A stretch of 64,000 nt of DNA from Pontederia crassipes (GCA_030549335.1 CM060196.1:16946501-17010500); one strand, 5' to 3'; shown: positions 23,440 through 35,708, numbered from the stretch's first letter. Notes: generated by a model not told the origin, from the sequence alone. A program made the numbers and translations.

Positions 23440-25064
23440 AGTTAACTATCTTTGAGGCTTCAGTTTAATCAAATCAATGACAAGGGCAAAAAGGTCATTT
23501 AACATAAAATCAAAACATGAAATCAAACTTTTTTAACATCTAATAGAACTCGGACCAGGCAGGCTAAAACCCGAGCCAGGTTTAGGACCGACGCGAACTG
23601 GGTCGAATCTAAAAACATTTATCGAGAAACCCGGGCCGAGTCACATGTAACCCGGGCTGGATCGTCACAGTCGAACAATGACGCAATGCCCGAACATACC
23701 TCTTCCTATTCTACTTCGAAACCCGAGTCGAGACCGAGTCGAAACTCGAAACATCAAATTCCTAACCTGAAAAGAAACTCAAATCGGGTTACATAAAAAT
23801 TGGGCGGAGCTATTACTGAATCCAGATCGAATTCAAATTTACGAAGACGTTCTGAAAAACAACGGCAAGCTCGGGTCGGGTTTGGGACAACTCGGGCCGA
23901 GTTTTGCTAAAGCAAAATTTCGGTGGTTTTTCATCAACTTTGGCCGAAATTTTGGATACCTAAACAATATGATCTTCACAAACTATCTTAGGGAACTTAC
24001 TCATGAATCATAGGAGAACATAAACCATATCTTAATCTATCTTTGACTTCATTATTTCATTAAGAAAATGCATCCAAAAGTGAACCCAAAATCTGTACGT
24101 ACCTTCCCTATTTTCAGACTACCTGAAATTCGATACTAGGCGCATTTTTCGGCGAGATCAGATAACGACTAATCCCGAGACTGACGTCCTTGGGCAGAGG
24201 GTAGTTCTGAGATTTGATGGCTGGTTAGAACTCCCACGCACGTGCACCAAAGAAGAAGAAAACATGGCACAAAGGTGAAGGAAAAACTCAAATAGAGAGA
24301 AGAGAAAGATGTGTTGGAGGAGACCCTTTGGGGCCTTATTTATAGGATAAGGTCTCTAAGTGCTAATCTAATTAGAACTTCTATTCATACTTCATATCCA
24401 TAATTCCTCCTTTATTTTCCACAAATTTTCGGATTTAAATAATTAATAAATAATACTATTTATTGATTTTTCGGAATTAAAATAATAATTTATTATTATT
24501 TTAATTCCTGAATATTTTTATTCTTAAAACTCCTAATTTAAATCTCTTTAGATGTTCTAATTCAATCATTCAACAAACTTTATCCCTAATCCTATTCTAA
24601 CTATCTTTTTTTTTATTTTATTTCTCTTAAATATATTTATTACTAAATTTCGGAATTAAATAAATTATTATTATTATTACCTTTTAATTATCGAAATAAA
24701 ATAATAAAATAATATATTTTATCTTCTAAATATTTTTGAACATAAAACTCTTATCTTTAACTCTCATTGGGACTCTCTTTTATCCTAAACTTCTAATTAG
24801 ATTCAAATTAAATTTTGAATCCCTAATCTCATTATAACTTCAACTCCTAATATAATTATGAATCCTCTTTTCCTACTTCTTATCTAATAACATTTCTATT
24901 CATAATCAAACTTTTCTTATCTTATCTTTTCCTCTTCTTTTATTCTCCTCTAACTAATTTTTATTTCTTTTCAATTTTATCTTTCTTTAACAAAATCTTA
25001 AATTTTTAGATTTATTTTAATTACGAAAATTAATTTTTAATTTGAAAAAAGTCAGGGTGTTACA
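23440..25064 (-). mobile_element. Gypsy-type LTR inserted in the Copia 3' end
   Basis: Read on minus it starts TGTAACACCCTGACTTTTTTC at 25064, a typical Tekay-like LTR start. A minus-strand TATA-like CCTATAAATAAGG lies near 24345. It contains repeated CCCGGGCCGAGT/CCCGAGTCGAG phrases at 23560-23900. Copia LTR sequence resumes at 25065. The left border is uncertain (between about 23400 and 23500) and no target duplication was recognised. No coding domain is seen, so it is a solo or truncated LTR. Confidence 0.6.
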
Positions 25065-25125
25065 CCATCGATCCGCAAGAATTATTACGCAACTTCTATA
25101 ATTTATATGTATTATAAATCCAACA
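25065..25125 (+). mobile_element. end of Copia 3' LTR
   Basis: CGATCCGC...GCAAGA, CGCAACTTCTA and ATTATAAATCCAACA match the last 60 bp of the 5' LTR (about 18288-18355), marking the right end of the Copia insertion. Most of this LTR is missing. Confidence 0.7.
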
Positions 25126-26127
25126 CTTTCTAATCAGGCCTATAAGAGAAAACAGTTTATTTCTCAATTGTGTTTCAAATTATGTATTAATGTAAAAAAT
25201 ATATATAGATAAAATGTTGGACAAGAAAGAATGCAATCAATTGATTGCTCAAATCAATAGAATTGGGATTTTGTTGTTTATTTGTCTTGTCAGGCATAGA
25301 GTATCTTATCTTATTAACTTATTAAGGTTATGCCTTGATTTGTGTTAGAATGAATTTTCATTTATTCTTTCATGATTTTTGGAAAAAAAAAACCTTCATG
25401 ATGAAGCAAGTCAGTTGATGACTAACTTTTTAGTCGGACAAAGTTAAAGAAGATAAAGAGAAGAATTAATTTTCATTTTACTTTTTCTTCTCGCATACTC
25501 TCAAAAGCTACGTATATAAAAAATTAAGTAATGTAAAAGTTTTAGCTTAAGTTTCACCTAATATAATAGAACAAGTTTTATTGATATTTTTATAATGTAA
25601 CTCAGTTCTTTTTTTTTTTTGGATGTTCTTTTTTTGGATCGAGCAGAAAAAAAAATACCAACAACAATTCGATCCTGATAATTTTACTATTATGATATTG
25701 GTTCTTCAAGTGTTTTAAAAATGTAATAATATATTTATGCAAATTAATTTAATACATATCAAATCATTTTACTACAAGGAAAGCATTTTGCCCAAGCATT
25801 TCCCTTAAGATGGAATGGTATGCTCATAATTATTAACATCGCACAAATCATTATTTTTAAAAAATTGACAAGTCTAATTATTTTCTTAATCTAATATTTT
25901 TTTATTATTAGATCATATTAATTAAAAAGGTTAAAAGTTGTATATAAATTTTATTCTGAAAACCGATGCAATTTAATTCTTGTCCGAGTTTCAAATCATT
26001 AGGATTTATCTCAAACTATCCTAATTATTGTTAGATAAATTTGGAATCCTCCTCCAACGACCCTATAGAGCTAGCTCTTTAGCATTTAGCACACAGATCT
26101 AGAGTTATTAAAAATTATTGCAATATC
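25126..26127. other. AT-rich spacer
   Basis: No gene or clear repeat is supported. Confidence 0.4.
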
Positions 26128-26846
26128 TTTTTGTATTTCTGATCTGCAAAGTCTATTTGGATCTTGAGACTATTCCAATTTCAGCTCATTAAAAATTTAT
26201 GAACATTGAACATCTAGAATTAAGCTGGATGATTGTGATTTTAAGTTTTTAACGTATTCTGATTGTTTCAAAAACATTGCATGTATATGTATATCCTATC
26301 TAAATCCCTTTATGACAACCAACCAGGTTCTATTATGTTAAATGTAATTTCTTTTGTTGAAAATTTTTGGCTTGTTCCATAAGGAATGTGATATGTAAGT
26401 CTAGACGAACTTTCCATGTTTTTCATATGCTAACATTGGCACTTTGATTATTGAAGGTTGTCGTGTTTTGGAGCCCAAGATTCCTCCTCAAGGATATGTC
26501 TGTCATAGATGCCAAGAACCAGGTATGTTATGTAGTGCATCTCTTTAGATTTATTAGGTTGAACATTCTTCTAGTAGTTGGTTGTTTTGGCATTAATATA
26601 CCAGCCCTTTGAATTATAATTTGTATATTTCAGGCCATTTTATTCAACATTGCCCCACTAATGATGACCGGAATTATGACATTAAGATAAAACCAATTAC
26701 TGGGATTACAAAGTCAATGTTAGTGACTTCCTCAAATGGATTATATAAGCTGCCAAATGGGATGACTGCTGTTTTCAAGCCCAATGAGTAAGCCTTCCCT
26801 CAATCTGAAGCATCATTCATTTGTACAAGTGATGGAATTCTAGTCT
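26128..26846 (+). pseudogene. partial duplicate of PQT3-like gene (introns plus exons 3 and 4)
   Basis: About 719 bp are nearly identical to 31522-32236. The copy holds the end of intron 2, exon 3 (26457-26522, zinc-knuckle start YVCHRCQEPG), intron 3, exon 4 (26634-26787, HFIQHCPTN...) and the start of intron 4. Exon lengths (66 and 154 bp), splice sites and reading frames are all kept, but about nine amino-acid-level or silent differences have accumulated, and intron 3 differs by small indels (ATGTT near 26525). The copy has no DWNN domain, RING domain or promoter, so it cannot make the full protein. It ends abruptly at 26846, where a tandem-repeat array begins. It lies about 4 kb upstream of the parent gene in the same orientation. 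Confidence 0.9.
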
Positions 26847-27640
26847 ATATATATATAAAGCTAATGCATGGAAGAGCTTCTCACTGCAGGATTTGGTTTT
26901 ATCTTTTTTTTCTATTTTTTTTTGAAATTTTAAATCTTTTAAAGTATTCCATAGCATTTGTAACTCTTTCTTTAATGAATCATTAAAATATTCCATAGCA
27001 CTAACCATTTATAACTCATTTTTTAACGAATCATTAACTATTAAATATAAAATAATTATTTAATTTTCATGATGATATGTCACTAATATATATAAAATGA
27101 TGCATGGAAGAGCTTATCATTGCAAGATCTGTTTTTATATTTTTTCCTATTTTTTTATTTTTAAATCTTTTAAAGTATCTATATATATAAAGTTGATGCA
27201 TGGAAGAGCTTCAAATTCTGGTTTTATCTTTTTTTCTATTTTTTTAATTTTAAATCTTTTAAAGTATTCCATACCATTTGTAACTCCTTTTTTAACGAAT
27301 CATTAAAATATTCCATAGCACTAATCATTTATAACTCCTTTTTTAATGAATCATTAAATATTAAATAAAAAATAATTATTTAATTTTCATGATGGTATGT
27401 CACTAATATATATAAAGGGATGCATGGAAGAGCTTCTCATTGCAGGATCTGATTTTATCTTTTTTCCTATTTTTTTTTATTTTTAAATCTTTTAAAGTAT
27501 TCCATAGCATTTGTAACTCCTTTTTTAATGAATCATTAAAATATTCCATAGCACTAACCATTTGTAACCCCTTTTTTAATGAATCATTAAATATTAAATA
27601 AAAATAATTATTTAATTTTCATGATAGTATGTCACTTTAA
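26847..27640 (+). repeat. tandem repeat array, about 230-bp units
   Basis: Four copies start with ATATATATAAAG or similar followed by GATGCATGGAAGAGCTTC (about 26850, 27085, 27180, 27408). Each full unit carries TTTTAAATCTTTTAAAGTATTCCATA and TAATGAATCATTAAA and ends near ATTTTCATGATGATATGTCACT. The second unit is shortened to about 95 bp. The array starts exactly where the DWNN-gene duplicate stops. Confidence 0.85.
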
Positions 27641-27962
27641 ATTTTATTTTAATTATATATATTTGTATAATTCTAAGGATAATGGCAGGATCGTCAATAT
27701 TCTACATTACCTCTTTCCTCTCTATTTTTATTTATCTTTTTTCTTTTTTTAAAAAAAAATTCTCATCCTTTAAGAGACTAATATATTCTATATAATAATT
27801 AATTAGTCCGGTCACTCCATTATTTATTAATTTTCATTGACGTTCCATATCCTTATTCTCTTTCATATTAATAATTTTTCCCTATTATTACCCATTTTCT
27901 CTTTCTCCTTACATTTTATTCTCTCTCTTCCTTCATTTTTATTATTGCCACAAAGTTTTAAT

Positions 27963-28220
27963 GACATTAGTTTTCCTTTTTGAAAGTTGAAGAGATCACT
28001 TAAGAGTTTAAAAGGAGGCTGTCACAACAATAACTATTAGTTATTATTATTGCTCTGACATCAGTTTTCCTTTTTGGAAGTTGAAGAGATCACTTAAGAG
28101 TTTAAAAGGAGGCTGTCACAACAATAATTATTAGTTATTATTATTGTTGTGACATCGGTTTTCCTTTTGGAAGTTGAAGAGATCCCTTAAGAGTTTAAAA
28201 GGAGGTTGTGTCACGACAAC
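27963..28220 (+). repeat. 94-bp tandem repeat, about 2.7 copies
   Basis: Units begin GACATyrGTTTTCC at 27963, 28057 and 28151 and continue with GTTGAAGAGATCACTTAAG, AGTTTAAAAGGAGGCTGTC and ACAACAATAA. The third copy is partial. A further scrap (GACATCAGTTTTAGAG, GAGTTTAAAAAGAG) lies at 28744. Confidence 0.9.
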
Positions 28221-28249
28221 GCCAATGGAATGAAGGATTGATTGTCATA

Positions 28250-30125
28250 TTAGATGAATGTTTGGTCCTATTTTTTTAATTTTTTCTTGCTTGACTCTCT
28301 CTCTCTCTTTCTCTGCCTGCTAGGAGTGGCCGCTCCAAAATCAGCTAAACAATTTTATTATTTAAAGAGATTCAAATCCCTCTTCAATTGATCGAAGCAT
28401 TCAATGACAGAGAGACGAAATTGATGATGATTGTCGCATGTTCTACAACAGCTGTTACACTCATGCTCTGCAACCTTTTCCACAGCCGTGGCATTGCCGT
28501 CTAGATTTGCCACGTTGCGATGCGGGTTGCGCGCTTCCTCCCCTTGGCCGCTTGGGCATTCAAATGTCCGTTGCTGTACTTAGTATCATATTTTATTTCC
28601 ATTTATCGTTTTAGATTGATAGATAGATCTGAAGCTTTGGTTGTGTACTGGATTTGGAAAGATGGATTGAGTCGGCATTTGGCATATAAATATAAGTAGA
28701 AATAGACATGTAGGATCGCCTTCCTAACCTGGATATATTATAACGACATCAGTTTTAGAGAACCCTTATGAGTTTAAAAAGAGAAACTTACTGTCAGCAT
28801 GGAGGTGAAGATCTTAGTTCCTGATTATATGAGTAGAATTTTAGAGGCTCCAAAAGAAAGAAAAGAGCAGCATGGTAAAGTTCACAGTGCAGGTTCCTAG
28901 ATTGATGTTCAACGAATGACATGACTCCTTTCAATTGTGAATTGAGAGAGCCTATCATGTTCAGAATCAACAATGGAAGAGGAATCCATGAGAGGCCTGC
29001 CCGCATCCACAGGAGCGGCTGGGGGTCTATGTTTGTGTGAAAGTTTGATCACAGGGAAGAAGATCATGCAACTCCAAAGCTGTAGAGCTATAGATAATTA
29101 AGATGAGAACGAATGATCAGGAGAGAAGGCGAGGAAGATAGAGAATATGAGGTAGACGAACTTTCCTGCTTCAAAGGGTTGGTCTGAACATTTCATATAG
29201 GTGGAGCTCCATTCAACTCTTTTATTTACTGTTGTTGTTATTTTATTTAGTAGTGTCACATAAGTTATTTCCATCCTCATCATCATCAAGTTCAAGCTAT
29301 TGACTGACATACAACAACCGATCTTTCACCTTAATTTAAGAAATTATCAAAGGAAGTTTGATACAAACAGTTTTAAACTTCATCTATTGTCCTTATAAAA
29401 AGAGTTTTGTGCAATGCTAATGAGAACTCTGTACAACTTAAGAAAGGTGTGGGCCAGATTAAAACTTCAACATAGTTATTTTTGTTTAATGACTCAATTA
29501 TTTGAAAATAATGTTTTCACCAAAATATATTATTACCTTCTTATAAAAAAAATTTTAATAAGTTCTCTAATATATCTTTTGGACAGAGACAAGTCGATGC
29601 ATCTATCCTAAAATTAACTTGGATGTAGCTAACAAGTTAATGAAGCATTTTCACATCCTATCTTTTATTTATTTTTTTTATCTTTGTGAAATGAGTTATC
29701 ATCTCTATGATTTAATAAAAAGTAACTTTCGCCATTAATCAATTACTTTACTGAAATTAGTACATATAATGAATTATTCCGTTTTAGCTATACATGCATG
29801 CTTATTTCTTACATATTTTATTTAAAATAATAATAAATGTTTTAAAAAATATTAACTTATTTAATCTAAATTATTTTTAATTTTAGAATATATCTCAATA
29901 TTATAAACATTCTTATTAAATAATGTTTAATCGCGTTGTGGGCGAGAGAGTTCCATAGTTTTTTTTATAATTACAAAATTGGGCCAATGCGCGAAGCCGT
30001 TATAAAATTGCGCAAACGAAATCGGATTCGGATTCCATGTAGCCAACGTCCATCTTTTTTAGGTATACATAGAAACATTACCTCCCTTTTCTTTTTCCCC
30101 GAAGTAAAGATCGCAGGATCGCTCC
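28250..30125. other. spacer upstream of PQT3-like gene
   Basis: Mixed AT-rich DNA. A GC-richer patch at about 28430-28570 is open in places but shows no recognised family. The part close to 30100 probably includes the promoter of the plus-strand gene; I see no certain TATA box. Confidence 0.4.
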
Positions 30126-30540
30126 CTCCCTCCCTCCCTCGGCACGATCGGCGGCTTCCTGGTCTCGCCTTATTGCTCGCTCGGCGGCTCTTCCGTGGTC
30201 TGGAGATCCCGCTATCGCTCACCCTGCTGCCGTCGTGGCCTTGGAGATCCGTTGTTCGTCGACTGTAATTGAGGTCGCATCAATTTCAACCCAAGATTCT
30301 TTCTTTTTTCTTCAAAAGAACGATCATCTTCTCCCTCTCGCGATCGGTGGCTTCTTGGTGTTAAGATCTCGCCGTTCGTCGACTGCAATTGAGGTCGCTC
30401 CAATTTCACCCTGAAGATTTCTTCTCTCGTTCTGTTCTCTTCCCCTCGCTCGGTGGCCTCGTGTCCAATTTCACCTAAAGATTTTTTTCCTCCTCTTTCT
30501 CAATTGTGGACCGGAGATCCCGGTGTTCGTCGACTATTAA
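30126..30540 (+). repeat. imperfect repeats in the 5' leader of the PQT3-like gene
   Basis: The string GTTCGTCGACT occurs at about 30253, 30373 and 30524, each after GAGATCC/AGATCTC-type sequence. CAATTGAGGTCGC plus CCAATTTCACC-like sequence follows the first two, and CGATCGGyGGCTTC precedes them (30146, 30341). The leader thus consists of about 120-150-bp diverged units. CCCTCCCTCCCTC stands at 30123. Confidence 0.7.
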
Positions 30541-30584
30541 CATATCATTTTTTTTCTCTCCTTTGGACTTGGGTGTTGGGGACG

Positions 30585-33500
30585 ATGGATGTGGTATATT
30601 TTAAGCTTAAAAGTGCAAAAGATTTCCGCCGTGTTAGTGTCGATGGCAGTTTTATTTCTGTTCCCGAATTAAAAGCAAAAATTGTTCAGTCGGCTTGCTA
30701 TGGACATGGCAAAGATTTTGACTTGCTGATGTCGGATGCCATTACAAATCGAGATTATGATGAACGGGCATTGATCCCGCGGGGCTCTTCAGTTTTGATT
30801 CGCCGAGTTCCAGGATGGCCCCAGAAGACTATCGTAGTCTCCAACTCTACAGAAAAGAAGGTGGAGGACGCACCGCCGGTCACTAACCCTGTCGTTGCTG
30901 AGAAGGTGAGCCCTTCGTCCGTATATATAATAAGATTCTTAAATCTTGACTGTGTGTGTTAAAACTATGAAAATAATTGATCAAAATTAATTTCCTTCTC
31001 TTAATCTTTGCAGCATGAGGAACCTGACTTCCATGATTTTGGGCCTGACCTGTTACTTGAATCCAAAGAGCCTTGTGTTTCAAAGTGTGGCACAGAGACG
31101 ACACCAATGGAGAAATTCGATGAGGATGCCAAGATCAAGTTGCTGGTTAATACTCCTGCACTGGAAGGATATCACTGTGGTGGACTTGTCTCTACAAAGG
31201 CCATTGGTGGAAGGTCCTGGCACGGAAAAGGTTGTGCTTTGCTCTCAAAGGATACCATTAGATTATCATTTTTGTTTTCTACCACATCTTGATTATTCTG
31301 CATAAGTTCTTGCTACTAGGAACAATAATGTAATTCACTTTCAACTTACGAATAAATGTCACTATCTCAAGAGCAAAGTTACAAAAAGAAAAGCATCACT
31401 AGACTTGCCTAACCTAGCTGCAAGACGACTGTATCTTGTCAGCCAAGTAAAATGATAGAGTTATTGAAGGAAAAGTTTGATATCATCAAACGTAAAAGTT
31501 GCAGTAGATTTAAAGCATAGAACTTTTTGTATTTCTGATCTGCAAGGTCTATTTGGATCTTGAGACTATTCCATTTTCAGCTCATTAAAAATTTATGAAC
31601 ATTGAACATCCAGAATTAAGCTGGATGATTATGATTTTAAGTTTTTAACTTATTCTGTTTGTTTCAAAAACATTACATGTATATGTATCTCCTATCTATA
31701 TCCCTTTATGACAACCAACCAGGTTCTATTATGTTAAATGTAATTTCTTTTGTTGAAAATTTTTGGCTTGTTGCATAAGGAATGTGATATTTAAGTCTAG
31801 ACGAACTTTCCATGTTTTTCATATGCTAACATTGGCACTTTGATTATTGAAGGTTGTCGTGTTTTGGAGCCCAAGATTCCTCCTCAAGGATATGTCTGTC
31901 ATAGATGCCAAGAACCAGGTATGTAGTGCATCTCTTTAGATTTATTAGGTTGAACATTCTTCTAGTAGTTGGCTGTTTTGGCATTACTACCAGCCCTTTG
32001 AATTATAATTTGTATATTTCAGGTCATTTTATTCAACATTGCCCCACTAATGGTGACCGGAATTATGACATTAAGTTAAAAGCAATTACTGGGATTCCAA
32101 AGTCAATGTTAGTGGCTTCCTCAAATGGACTATATAAGCTGCCAAATGGGATGACTGCTGATTTCAAGCCCAATGAGTAAGCCTTCCCTCAATCTGAAGC
32201 ATCATTCATTTGTACAAATGATGGAATTCTAGTCTTACTAAAATTGTTATGCAGATCTGATTTTGACAAGGAAATGGAGGGCATATCATCCAGGACTCAC
32301 GTCAACGATCTTCCTCCTGAACTATATTGTCCACTATGTAAAAAAGTGATGAAAGATGCTGTACTAAGCAGCAAATGCTGTTTTGGAAGCTTCTGTGATA
32401 AATGTAAGTTGTCTATTGTATGAACATTGGTTGTTCAAGTGTTTCATGGAGGAATTTCATGTGATATTTTATTTTGACAATCCAAAGTTTGTGATATGAT
32501 ATCTTGTTCCAAACCTCTTGAGTATCTTTCCATAGCTGTAGAACTTCACGAAAAAAGCCTGAATCATATTGTGAAACTAAAGAGAAATTTACAAACACAA
32601 AGTCATCCTGCTATTCTTTTCTGTAATCTGATTTTACCTGTATTGTTTAGTTATTCTGGATGCAGTGCTCAAGTAGACTTGTTTCACTTTTATGTCTTTT
32701 CTTGTTTTGTTCTTTCATCAATTATCTGTATATACTAAATGTATTTCTGCTGTATGTTTTAGGCATCCGAGATCACATAATCTCTAAGTCAATGTGCTAT
32801 TGTGGGACCAAGAATGTATTGGCTGATGACCTGATCCCCAATAAAACACTTAGGGAAACTCTGCATGCTATGTTAATTACAAAGTCGACCAGCAGTAGTT
32901 CTAGTAGAGAGGGTTTAAGTTCGATTACATATGGAGGTTCCACTACTAATCACAATCCTCCATCTGCGGCTTGTACTGCTACTTATGAGAGCCAACAAGG
33001 TGCATCATCTATTGAGGATTCCTTAGTTGTGAAGAAAGATGAAGGCAAGATAGAAGTGCCTCCCAATAATGCTGTTACAAAGTCATCTTCAGAGAACAAC
33101 ACCAAAGAAAGGAGGAAGAAACTGCGACATCCCAATAATACTGTTACAAAGTCTTCTTTGGAGAACAACACCAAAGAAAAGAGGAAAAAACTGCAACAAC
33201 AAACATTTGCAGTGGAATCAAGACTGGAAGAGAGTAATTCTTCTGAGGTAGTCCATGGAGCAGTAATTGATGGTAAGCAATGTGGCTATCTTTTTGTTTT
33301 CTTGAATCTACATAATGACACAAGACAAAATATAGATAGTCTAGAAGAACTCTGAGTTATCATTTATAGCTTGACATATTTTTCCAACCATGTCAATACT
33401 GTCCTTTTTACTTTTGCAGGAAATAAAAAGAGAAAGAACAATGCAGTCCTTCCTGATACAGCCTCTAGCTTGTGCACTACAACTTGTGATCCTGGGATGG

Positions 33501-34719
33501 AGTACTATTCGCAGTTCCCATTTGTGCCTGCTCCTTATAATGCTTGTTGGTCTGCTGCTCCCAGGTCCCTTGGGTTTGATGGATATGCATCATATTTCCC
33601 TGGTGGAATGCCTGGCACGAATTATGCATCATATTTCCCTGGTGGAATGCCTGGCATGAATTATGCATCAGGTTTCTATGATACTGCTCTTTGTGGAAAC
33701 CCATCACAGCCTGTATATGGCTTGGAAAGTCACAATTTTGCTCCTTACAGGTACCTTGTGCTATTTGGTTGTCATATAAAGATTCATTCTATGATATTGA
33801 ATATTTTATGGGAATTGTTATTCCATGGCTTTTGTCAAAATTTCGTGCAAAAAAGAAGAATGTGTTGTATGATGTAACTTAATGCGGCAATTTTAAGAGT
33901 TGCACATGTCAATAACCCAGATTTTATTGTGATGATTTCTGTGCGTTACAATAACGGCAAACGGCTTGCAATGCATAATCTTAATGCATTTTTCTGGATC
34001 TATCAGTAGTTTGTGGATCATGTAACTGTGTCCTTAAATAAAACTAGAGATCGAAATTCTTTGATCTCTCCTTTTCTTTTTGTTTCTGTGCACGAATGAT
34101 CTCCTTTAACTTCTGTTTATTAAAATTTCAAGATGCATATCGACTGATCTCTTTCCCTTCTTTATTTGTGTTTGATGTCTCTTCCATGTCTTATTCCACT
34201 GAATATAAATTTGTCTAATAGTAGTGACATGTTGATATTCTTATTGCAGAGTGCCTCAGAGAGACACTACGACCCGTAAAGAAATGAGGAGCTTTAAGGA
34301 TGGACCTTTAAAGAAGTCCAAAAATGTATATCTTCGGCTTTCTCTTTGTACTCACTTGTTAACTGTATGTTTGTTGAATTTTGTAATTGATGTGCCGGCA
34401 ACATTATCGGGCACAAGAAGCTGCGTTTTGATTGCATTAGATCATTCTACACTTCCTAGATCAGCTTGGGATCGTCTTCCCATGTGTTTCTTTTCGTCTG
34501 CATTTTTTTTCTCCTGCTTTCTCTTGATCGAAGTTCATGGCTCAAGACAATTTAATCTGAACTTTCTCGTTTCAGAACTTCTCCTTCTATCAAGTCATAA
34601 TTTATTTCCTTTTCCATGTGTCAAGCTTCCATGCAAATGCAAACCTTAAGCATGAACTATGTTCTGTAATTGCCCTTCAGGTTTTCGTTATTGTGATTTG
34701 TGACAATAGACCGATTTAG
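30585..34719 (+). CDS. PQT3: PQT3-like E3 ubiquitin ligase (DWNN, CCHC zinc knuckle, RING)
   Basis: Exons: 30585-30905, 31014-31230, 31853-31918, 32023-32176, 32255-32403, 32763-33272, 33420-33750, 34250-34325, 34681-34719. All introns have GT-AG ends and the join gives 620 codons plus stop. Order of domains: DWNN ubiquitin-like fold (about 1-77, VYFKLKSAKDFRRVSVDG... PRGSSVLIRRVPG), CCHC zinc knuckle (C195, C198, H203, C208), RING-type finger (about 278-316, YCPLCKKVM... SFCDKC... CYCG), then a lysine-rich low-complexity tail. Plant relatives are E3 ligases of the RBBP6/PQT3 type, acting in the nucleus in ubiquitination and stress tolerance. Exon 6 contains a 69-bp in-frame duplication and exon 7 a 39-bp one. 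The last exon is the least certain; the protein could instead read on past 34325. It is shorter than relatives with long RS-rich tails. Confidence 0.88.
33062..33199 (+). repeat. 69-bp in-frame tandem duplication in exon 6
   Basis: Units 33062-33130 and 33131-33199 encode 23-residue repeats beginning PNNAVTKSSSENNTKERRKK and PNNTVTKSSLENNTKEKRKK. They keep the frame and double a basic cluster. Confidence 0.92.
33584..33661 (+). repeat. 39-bp in-frame tandem duplication in exon 7
   Basis: Two units (33584-33622, 33623-33661) encode YASYFPGGMPGTN and YASYFPGGMPGMN. A third start, YASGF, follows. Confidence 0.92.
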
Positions 34720-35640
34720 ATGTTGGGAAATATTGAAGAAGTATCTTCATAGTGGTGGAGTGGTCGGGCTAACCCAGACCTGATCAGACAGGCTTCGGTC
34801 CGGCTAAACCCAGACCTAATATAGGCTGTGAGTCGTAACCCGGGCTCAAAGTAAGCTTAATTATAAAAATCTGATCCGGACAGAATAAAGAAATAATTCA
34901 GCCTCCAATTGGAGTTGTCAATTGGGAGCGTTTGATCCTGAGTGTTTTTTAAGTTGATAGTACTAATTACTAAATTTATTCTTCGTTTAAAATGTTATCC
35001 TCGTTTATCTTTCTTTTTTCCCATTTTTTTCATTTAATTTTCTCCGTCCTCCTTTTAAAACATAAAAAATTAAGAACCCTTTTAAAACCTCATATTTTAA
35101 ACAAATTCACAAAGTATGAGAAAAGTACTTCAAAATATACTAAATTAAATACCTAATATATTTTCCTTTACATTTTGAAATTAAATCAAACTTGACATTG
35201 CGAGCTAGATTGGACGGCCCAATATGAGCAACTCTTTTCCGTAAACAAGCATTAACAAGAGTTGCATACATATTTCCTTTGAAAAAACAATTCAGCTGGT
35301 GCTTTGACATCAAGATTTATGTTTCTAATCAAAGAAAAATGTTTTTTTTCTGTCGAATATAAAGTCAAGTAAAAAAAATTTATGTTCCATGCATTTATTC
35401 TCCTAATTTGTCTCATGGCTATGTTTGATTTCTGAACATTACATTAATGTGCTGATCAAACAAAACAGGATCTAATACAAAATTGTTACCTTCCTGGTCA
35501 GGAGCTAAAAGCAACAGTTTGCGACGATGATAGCGGCGCTGCAGGGAAGTTGACATCTTCATATGGGCATGGCCATGGACGGAGCTGACACACCACATAT
35601 CAAGCTCTCAGAAATGCAGATTTCTCAATTTTAGATCTTA
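34720..35640. other. 3' flank of PQT3-like gene with retrotransposon scraps
   Basis: Around 34740-34850 are repeated GGCTAAcCCAGACCT phrases and AACCCGGGCT, of the type found in retrotransposon LTRs. At 35444-35495 a segment resembles the Copia LTR at 17861 (TAATGTGCTGATCAAACAAAA...). No coding region is supported. Confidence 0.45.
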
Positions 35641-35648
35641 TGTTTTGT

Positions 35649-35652
<4 letters not shown>

Positions 35653-35708
<56 letters not shown>
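35653..35708. repeat. (TA)n microsatellite
   Basis: About 55 bp of uninterrupted TA dinucleotide. Confidence 0.95.
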
